DNA of 64,000 bases from positions 9,052,001-9,116,000 of the forward strand of contig NC_067203.1 in the NCBI RefSeq assembly GCF_026262505.1, in the 5' to 3' direction. Below the pieces are notes generated by a model, which worked only from the letters and a program-made list of their open reading frames with translations, did not search any database and was not told the origin of the DNA. Made by a program: the position numbers and the translations under genes. The DNA is from Trichomonas vaginalis G3 (lineage: Eukaryota; Parabasalia; Trichomonadida; Trichomonadidae). Positions 58,326-64,000 of the stretch are shown one piece after another; position 1 is the first letter of the stretch; the number at the start of each line of letters is the position of its first letter.

Positions 58326-61210
58326 ATGACTATTGCTGCATATGCGTATGAAACAAATGAAGCAAGAAGAGCACATGAACTAGTAAACGAAAACTCAACT
58401 TTAACCATTGAAGGTAATGATTTAGTCATTGACGATGGAAAACTAAAAAAGTCATTGATTTCGATACTTTTAACACTTATGACCCATTCATTACAACAAG
58501 CAAGGTTCCCATCATAAATGATGGAACGGTGCAATATATAAATTCTACAGTAGATGCCTCATTAGTGAAAGTATTAAATGTTCTCATTGAATTGTTAAAG
58601 AGCTTTCGATTTGACGACAACATTAAATGCCTAAAGAATTTAGTCATGAATGAGAAACAAATTCTCGGCGTTGCTGGTAGCAGTAATGATGTACACCTTA
58701 TGACATTAGAATATTATAACGAACATAAAGATGAACTGAAAGGAGAGAAGGGTGACACCGGACCTCAAGGACCACAAGGAATACAAGGAATACAAGGAAT
58801 ACAAGGACCTCAAGGCGAAAACGGTTTGGATGGTGAAGATGGAAAGGATGGAAAAACTGCTAAATCATGGATATGGAACCTTATAAATACTGGTTTAACA
58901 GCTGCTTCATATGGAGTTCTTCAATACCAAATCGGAAAGATATGGGCAGTACTTGGTGAAGAAGTTTTAGATGACGTTAAAAATGCTTTGAACTTCATTT
59001 CAAATGGTTCGGATACTATTAAAACTTTATCTGGTTGGATGCAAGAAACAAGGAGTCAAATAGATACTGTAAGACGTATAGCAAACAATGCACGTACGGG
59101 ATTGGATACTTTACGAGAAGCACAAAATACACTAAAGGAAGCAAATGATATTCTTGGCTCAGTATCAGACATGCATGAAGATTGGCTTAAAGGTATTGAC
59201 AAATCTTTAAAAAATCACAGTCAGTCTATTGCTGACTACAAGAAAAGTATAGATTTTTTACATAGTGCTATGGACGTACATGATGGAAGCATAAGGAACT
59301 TACTTAATGCTAACAATAACTTACCAGGAACTATTAAAGCATTTATAAAGTCCTTTGTAAAACCTGGTGCTCTAACATTTAGGTCTTTGAGAGCAAGAGC
59401 ATTGAAGTCAAGAGATGCAGAAACTCCAACAGAACCTACAGAAGGAACTGAAACAACAGAAACTCCAGAAGAACCACCAAAACCAACAGCTAATGAAATA
59501 TTGTTCGAATATTTTCCAAGGTACTCTGTTCTCATTGCATACATTCAAGAAATACTTAAGAAAGCAGACTTGACTTTAGGAGATGATGAAAGTTCTGTAT
59601 ATCTTTCGTTCCAGTTTCAAATAGCAGAACTTTTGAGACAGATATGCTTAATGTATGACAACATCTCTGATTTCACAAGATATGATGACGACCATGACCC
59701 CGAACACGGTGAAGAAGAAGTTTTACAAACATCCATTAAGACAGGAAAGGTTTTAACACAAAGTCTCATTATTGACACCAAAGATGGCGAAGTGGACGTT
59801 CTTCAAGAGCTGAAGAAAAATACTTCTTCGGGAGGTGGTGGTAGGCATGAACTTGAAATAAATGAGATAGAAGAGAAATTAGCCGAAAAAGCAGATAAAA
59901 ACCATGTTCATTATATAAGTTCAGACGAACAGATTATAACGGACTACCATGGATATTTAACACAGGATGAACAAATAAGCACTGAAGATGTTAATGAAAG
60001 AAGATATAAATTCATTCGTGCTAAAGGTTATGACATACACTGTACTGTACAGTATGACACAGGTAAAGCACCAGAAGCATTTGGTTATAACAATGAAATT
60101 TATGCTTCATACTTCTTTGTTAACGGTGTATTAGTTGAACCAAGATTTACATTGAGAGTTAAGGCAAAAATAACTTTTGAAGATGCTATTAAAAGTAAAG
60201 CTGACAAAGATGAACTTGACGCAACGAACAAAGTTTTGAAATCTCATAAACACAATATCTCCGATATAAATGAACTTCAAGCTACATTAAATAGTAAAGC
60301 TGACAAGAACCATACACATGAATCCTTCACTACTGTTAGAGCAGACGACATAATATTGAACTATACCCTTGGTTCAAGTGCACCTTTAGAGAATCCAAGT
60401 ACAAGCGTAAAAGATACACTAAACTCCTTAAATAGTAAATGTATGAACATTGAAGGTCATGCCAGAAACTTTGAAGCATACGAACTACCAGCAATGTTAG
60501 ATAAAAAAGCAGATAAAGAACATACACATAACTCCTTCTCAACTGTTGCTATAGAAAGTATTGAAGGAACGGTTGGCGGAACTGGTGGGGATGCATTATA
60601 TTATAAACCTCCTAACTTTCCACAAGGTTTAACATCGAATGAAAACATAACAACGAAGAAAGAAATTAGCTGTAAAAATGTTTATGTCATGGATGATGAA
60701 AATAATGTTAAATTCACTGCTCAAGATTTAGATGATAAGAAAGCAGACAAAACAGAGCTTCAAACATTAAAGACTGAAATGCTTCAAACATTATATCCTA
60801 TAGGCTCTATTTATACGTCAATAAACTCAACAAATCCAGCAAGTGTTTTAGGTTTTGGTACGTGGAAGCAGATTGTAGATAAATTCTTATACTGTGCTAA
60901 CTCTTCAAAGCAAACAGGAGGTTCGAAGAAAATTAAAGAAGCAAACCTTCCACCGCACACTCATACAGGAACTACAAACTTTTCTGGCGACCATAGCCAC
61001 TCATTAAGAGACCACCCATTATACAACTCAGACTATGAAGCTGGCAATGACGTTTTATCTCCATCTTATAACAATGCAGCAAAAAAGATTTTTCGACCAA
61101 CTGAACCGGGAGGAAATCATGTCCATACTTTCACAACAAATCCAACAGGCTCGGGTGCAGATTATATGCCACCATTTGTGACTATATTCGCATGGTACCG
61201 CGTTCATTGA
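58326..61210 (+). pseudogene. Fibre protein with collagen-like shaft and collar tip, broken
   Basis: The long downstream frame carries GDTGPQGPQGIQGIQGIQGP, Gly-X-Y collagen-like repeats (from about 58750 to 58850), then helical segments, a Thr/Pro/Glu linker (EPTEGTETTETPEEPPKP), repeated ADKNHVHYIS and ADKNHTHESFTTV modules, and the tip YPIGSIYTSINSTNPASVLG, NLPPHTHTGTTNFSGDHSHS and YMPPFVTIFAWYRVH. This is the layout of phage tail fibres with a collar tip. The first 300 residues are unrelated to the Polinton 1 fibre; the last 400 are close. Probably a receptor-binding spike. Not whole. Confidence 0.8.
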
Positions 61211-61215
61211 ACGCG
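61199..61215. repeat. Mini-hairpin 9 (single, spans the fibre stop codon)
   Basis: CGCGTTC-ATT-GAACGCG, perfect 7-bp stem; the fibre frame ends inside it. Confidence 0.75.
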
Positions 61216-61250
61216 CTTGAGCCTAGAATAAAATCTTTAACTTTACATAA

Positions 61251-62336
61251 ATGAGCTTGAAAGAAGTATTCGAACAACATCCATGGAGGTCATTTAAGAA
61301 GTTCAATGAAGCTGCAAAGAGTTGGGGATTTACTAACAGAGCTGAAGTGAAAAGGTTCTTTGACAAAAATGTTGTACATCAAACAAAAATAAACCCTTAC
61401 GACTACTTTTTACCAATTTACTCCAACACTCCTGACGCATACCAATTTGACACTCTCATTCAAAGCAGAAAAGGAGGACATAAACCATTCCTCATCTTCA
61501 TTAATGTTAACACTCGCAAAGCATATGCATATCCAATGAAAAATAAAGGAACTCGTGAAGTGTTAAGAGTTTTACAAAAGTTTGTAGCAGAACATAGCCC
61601 AAGTACTTTAACATCAGACCAAGACGGTGCATACCTCAGCAATGAAATCACAGAATTTCTCATTAAGCATAACATAACTCACTACACTACCGAAGACCAT
61701 AACCATAACATACTCGGCATCATAAACCGCTTCATAAGGACTCTCAGAGATTTAAATCAAGAGCGAGACTTTACCGAAGAAACAATGAAACACTTTCTCG
61801 AAGTATATAATTCCTCAACACATTCTACAACAGGACATACACCAAATTCAATGACACAACAACAAGAAGAAAAGTATATACAAAAGAAACGAAGTCAAAC
61901 ACAAAATATTAGAAATTCAACACAATTTACCCTCATTCCTGGAACAAAAGTTCGTGTAGTTCTTGACGACAAACCGTTGACAAAGAAACGTTTAAGGTTA
62001 AGTCGAAATTATTATATCGTAGACTCTACGCAAGGTAATGGATATCTTATAAAAGCTGCTGACGACTCCATTGCATTTTATCCTCGACATAAATTAGTTG
62101 AAAGTAGTAATGGCAAATTTGCTGAAACCATTGACGAAGCAAAGCGAGGAGTGGTTATTGAAATACTTGGCTATAACATAAACGATGACACTTATAAAGT
62201 AAGATATGAAGGAGGCGTTGAAGATGTTATACCATCTAAGAACTTGAGAGAGTCAAAGCCAACACATCTGGGACCATTAGAGCGGGAGTACTGGAAAGAC
62301 AAAAATAAGCCAGAAAGAATAAGAAAATTCTTCTAA
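61251..62336 (+). CDS. Polinton retroviral-type integrase
   Basis: 361 residues. N-terminal MSLKEVFEQHPWRSFKKFNE; core with AYQFDTLIQSRKGGHKPF, TSDQDGAYLSNEITEF and LGIINRFIRTLRDLNQERDF; chromodomain-like C terminus KVRYEGGVEDVIPSKNLRES. Catalyses element insertion. ACTTTACATAA leader immediately upstream of the ATG, 40 bases after the fibre. The frame looks whole. Confidence 0.88.
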   Translation: MSLKEVFEQHPWRSFKKFNEAAKSWGFTNRAEVKRFFDKNVVHQTKINPYDYFLPIYSNTPDAYQFDTLIQSRKGGHKPFLIFINVNTRKAYAYPMKNKGTREVLRVLQKFVAEHSPSTLTSDQDGAYLSNEITEFLIKHNITHYTTEDHNHNILGIINRFIRTLRDLNQERDFTEETMKHFLEVYNSSTHSTTGHTPNSMTQQQEEKYIQKKRSQTQNIRNSTQFTLIPGTKVRVVLDDKPLTKKRLRLSRNYYIVDSTQGNGYLIKAADDSIAFYPRHKLVESSNGKFAETIDEAKRGVVIEILGYNINDDTYKVRYEGGVEDVIPSKNLRESKPTHLGPLEREYWKDKNKPERIRKFF

Positions 62337-62428
62337 ACTTTTTCATTAGATGTAAATCAGACAAAGCATTTACCAGAAAGAATAAGATAATTCTTCTAAA
62401 CTTTTTCATTAGATGTAAATCAGACAAA
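62310..62428 (+). repeat. 56-bp direct duplication at the integrase 3' end
   Basis: The last codons and 3' flank of the integrase (CCAGAAAGAATAAGA...CAGACAAA) are repeated at 62373-62428, 63 bases later, so the duplication copied coding and UTR sequence. Confidence 0.85.
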
Positions 62429-62557
62429 ATAATTTTTAGGGAAGAGTATTATAAGGCATTTTGTGAAGAATATAGCAACAGTCCGAATTCCGGCGGTTGC
62501 TTTTTATACAAAATTCATGCGGGAATTCCTGATGAAATCAGACAAAAATATAATTGA
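62429..62557 (+). other. Short coding-like remnant in Polinton 2
   Basis: A stretch with protein-like composition (FREEYYKAFCEEYSNSPN...) without a start; probably the end of a lost gene of the element. No family recognised. Confidence 0.4.
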
Positions 62558-62604
62558 GGTGAAGAGGTGAGATTTCACCTCTTTTTTCACCTGTTTTTTC
62601 ACCC
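62558..62604 (+). promoter_or_regulatory. 47-bp GGTGAA/TTCACC cluster upstream of the KilA-N gene
   Basis: Ends 73 bases before the ATG at 62678. Followed by GAATTTTCATGAATTTCCTT and an A/T-rich leader that is repeated before the next gene. Confidence 0.7.
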
Positions 62605-62677
62605 TCACGAATTTTCATGAATTTCCTTAAGATAGAAAAAATAAAGTTAGTTTTATTTTTATTTATTTTTTTTTATT

Positions 62678-63361
62678 TTGTATGTAAGAACAGAAATGTC
62701 AGTCGAAGCAAAGACGTTCACGAACAAATCTAATGGCGAAACATTCACAAAAGGCACTTATAACGGTATTGAAGTCTTACGTAGAGACAAGGATGGTTAC
62801 ATTAATGCAACAAAGATGGCAAGAGAAGCGGGAAGGTTAAACCATTTAAACAGATTTCTCAATAGTGCTAAAATGCAGGAAATTCTTGAGTTTTGGTTGA
62901 AAGAATACGGTCGAGCCAAAAGTGGCTCGACCTCAAAACAAGCATTTTATGAGCTTACTAAGGGTGTTATAAATGAATTCAAATGTATTTACATACATCC
63001 TGACCTCGTTCATTTTGTTGCTGAATGGTGCTCTGTAAAGTATGCATTTTATGTCAAAGATATTATGGACTCCATAGACAAGAAAGTTCATGAGAAATTA
63101 GATGAAGAAGAACTCGAAGATACAGTAGAGAATGCTAAACATTTGTTTGAAGAAGAAGTTAGAAAAATGTGCGAAAAACAATTAGAACATGAACGTGAGA
63201 TATGTTATGGTTATAGAGATTCTCCATACGAACTAGACCAATGGGAACAAGAAGATTTAAAGAGAGAATTTAGAGAATATGAACTCGCTAAGATAGCATT
63301 AGAAACTGCAGAAAAGAAGTTAAAAGTTTGGGGTCGTTTTGTACAAAAATATTGTGAGTAA
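62678..63361 (+). CDS. KilA-N domain protein (cassette gene)
   Basis: 227 residues; the Met at 62696 (MSVEAKTF) is an equally good start. KilA-N hallmark at residues 28-60: NGIEVLRRDKDGYINATKMA, followed by HLNRFLNSAKMQEILEFWLK and HPDLVHFVAEWCSVKYAFYV. The C-terminal half is acidic and helical, likely coiled coil. A DNA-binding regulator is likely from the family. Polinton 1 has no gene at this place: its integrase is followed directly by the KilA-N/GIY-YIG gene. The gene is flanked by ~130-bp direct repeats, and carries an in-frame 24-bp hairpin. Confidence 0.85.
   Translation: MYVRTEMSVEAKTFTNKSNGETFTKGTYNGIEVLRRDKDGYINATKMAREAGRLNHLNRFLNSAKMQEILEFWLKEYGRAKSGSTSKQAFYELTKGVINEFKCIYIHPDLVHFVAEWCSVKYAFYVKDIMDSIDKKVHEKLDEEELEDTVENAKHLFEEEVRKMCEKQLEHEREICYGYRDSPYELDQWEQEDLKREFREYELAKIALETAEKKLKVWGRFVQKYCE
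62909..62932. repeat. Mini-hairpin 10 (single, 10-bp stem)
   Basis: GGTCGAGCCA-AAAG-TGGCTCGACC, perfect stem, in frame in the KilA-N gene (encoding GRAKSGSTS). Confidence 0.85.
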
Positions 63362-63404
63362 ATGAACCATTTATTTTTATTGAATTCACCAAAAATATAA
63401 TTGA

Positions 63405-63451
63405 GGTGAAGAGGTGAGATTTCACCTCTTTTTTCACCTGTTTTTTCACCC
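63405..63451 (+). promoter_or_regulatory. 47-bp GGTGAA/TTCACC cluster upstream of the KilA-N/GIY-YIG gene
   Basis: Second copy within the direct repeat pair; ends about 117 bases before the next ATG, the extra distance being mini-hairpin 11. Confidence 0.7.
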
Positions 63452-63453
63452 TC

Positions 63454-63482
63454 GCCGCTTAGCGGCTCAGACCCTTTGGGTC
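63454..63482. repeat. Mini-hairpin 11 (double)
   Basis: GCCGCTTAGCGGC (63454-63466) and GACCCTTTGGGTC (63470-63482). The other copy of this promoter repeat (62605 onward) runs straight from CACCCTC into GAATTTTCATG without it, so the hairpin was gained or lost after the promoter duplicated. Confidence 0.93.
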
Positions 63483-63568
63483 TCGTGAATTTTCATGAAT
63501 TTCCTTAAGATATAGAAAAAATAAAGTTAGTTTTATTTTTATTTATTTTTTTATTTTGTATAAAAGAT

Positions 63569-64000
63569 ATGATTTCAACAATCGGCACAACAACAATTCA
63601 AACAACTACAGCACCAAACTCGTTAGTCATGAATCCTACGTCAATGTTGGTAGAGATGAAAAGCTTTATTCCTTCTTCATATACTTTTGAAACAGAAATC
63701 CAGAAGATAAAGCAAGAACTTTTAACAAGTAATTTAGACTGTAGTGCGAAAGATGAAACAAATGAACAGTATCTTTATGAAATGGAGGACCTCATCGACC
63801 ATTTGCCTAAACTACCTGAAATTCAACAGCAAAAACTAACTATTCCTGAATTCGACGAAATTGAAGTCAAAGCAACTGACTCAGTAAAAATTAAGAAATT
63901 CATACGTAAAGTAAATTATGAATTCCTTGGTTTTCATTGCAACCATAAAGTTATGGACAAAGATTGCGACATGGTTTATAAAAATATTTCTGACCTTTAC
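63569..64000 (+). CDS. KilA-N/GIY-YIG protein, cut by window edge
   Basis: N-terminal 144 residues: MISTIGTTTIQTTTAPNSLV, then near-identity with the 26344-27705 protein (SFIPSSYTFETEIQKIKQEL). The KilA-N and GIY-YIG parts lie beyond the window. Lacks the hairpin-encoded residues present in Polinton 1. Confidence 0.75.
   Translation, partial: MISTIGTTTIQTTTAPNSLVMNPTSMLVEMKSFIPSSYTFETEIQKIKQELLTSNLDCSAKDETNEQYLYEMEDLIDHLPKLPEIQQQKLTIPEFDEIEVKATDSVKIKKFIRKVNYEFLGFHCNHKVMDKDCDMVYKNISDLY

Larger units (their letters stand above)
52854..64000. mobile_element. Polinton 2 (Maverick), partial, broken
   Basis: Left tip AGTTAGTATCCCTAAG, sharing AGTTAGTA with Polinton 1, in the reverse orientation (its left end corresponds to the right end of Polinton 1). 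The preceding 6 bases are TACGAA; the other end lies outside the window. Visible parts: end-region gene, basic protein, small gene, minor-capsid candidate, ATPase, two core unknowns, small gene, structural candidate, fibre, integrase, KilA-N, KilA-N/GIY-YIG (cut by the window edge). About three or four breaks in the visible part. Core genes are near-identical to Polinton 1, so the two shared a recent ancestor or exchanged sequence recently. Confidence 0.92.

Noticed and set aside
58750-58860. Collagen-like stretch as a host collagen gene
   Set aside because: It lies inside the Polinton fibre with phage-type tip modules, and host trichomonads lack fibrillar collagens.

Overview
This window looks like trichomonad (parabasalid) nuclear DNA, from Trichomonas, Tritrichomonas or a close relative. 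The pointers are AT-rich intronless genes, a BTB/BACK protein ending in an F5/8-type-C-like domain, an ankyrin protein, a Tvmar1-like mariner, Mutator-like (MULE) elements and giant Polinton/Maverick elements. Host genes are a minority: a BTB-F5/8C gene (10995-12287), a VPS45-type Sec1/Munc18 gene (12607-14238, minus), an unrecognised two-repeat protein (38833-39801, minus), a likely CBP80/NCBP1 cap-binding subunit (43989-46193, minus), an ankyrin pseudogene (46428-50030) split by a mariner, and a small signal-peptide protein (50183-50689, minus).

Mobile DNA dominates. A MULE (1-5736) has an inverted outer terminal repeat of about 200 bp, continued inwards on both sides by a 19-bp minisatellite in opposite orientation. 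The stretch 5737-10994 holds tandem repeats, a weak Copia-like fossil, a tRNA-like Pol III unit and a 1.1-kb element with a 10-bp target duplication. A decayed second MULE lies at 14667-16173. Two more elements, each bounded by TTAA, fill 40627-43971. The mariner is 48350-49649, and an IS3/IS481-like integrase-type transposase gene is at 51165-52400.

Two Polintons are present. Polinton 1 (16243-37562, 21.3 kb) is complete end to end, with 648-bp inverted repeats that each carry a gene, but it is broken. Polinton 2 (52854 to beyond 64000) lies in the opposite orientation and is cut by the window edge; its visible part is also broken. Their parts include a double-jelly-roll major capsid protein, protein-primed DNA polymerase B, a packaging ATPase, a retroviral-type integrase, a phage-like tail-fibre/collar protein (with a collagen-like shaft in Polinton 2), KilA-N proteins, a KilA-N plus GIY-YIG protein and several small structural candidates. 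The integrase and several structural genes are near-identical between the two, but their ends, a terminal gene and the fibre stalk differ, so the elements are mosaics.

The most unusual signals are two small repeat systems inside the Polintons. One is a family of GC-rich mini-hairpins, usually paired double hairpins of 24-35 bp with 3-4-nt loops, present or absent between copies and found in frame inside several genes. The other is a 47-bp GGTGAA/TTCACC cluster repeated in intergenic positions in both elements. Neither is explained by known Polinton parts that I can name.
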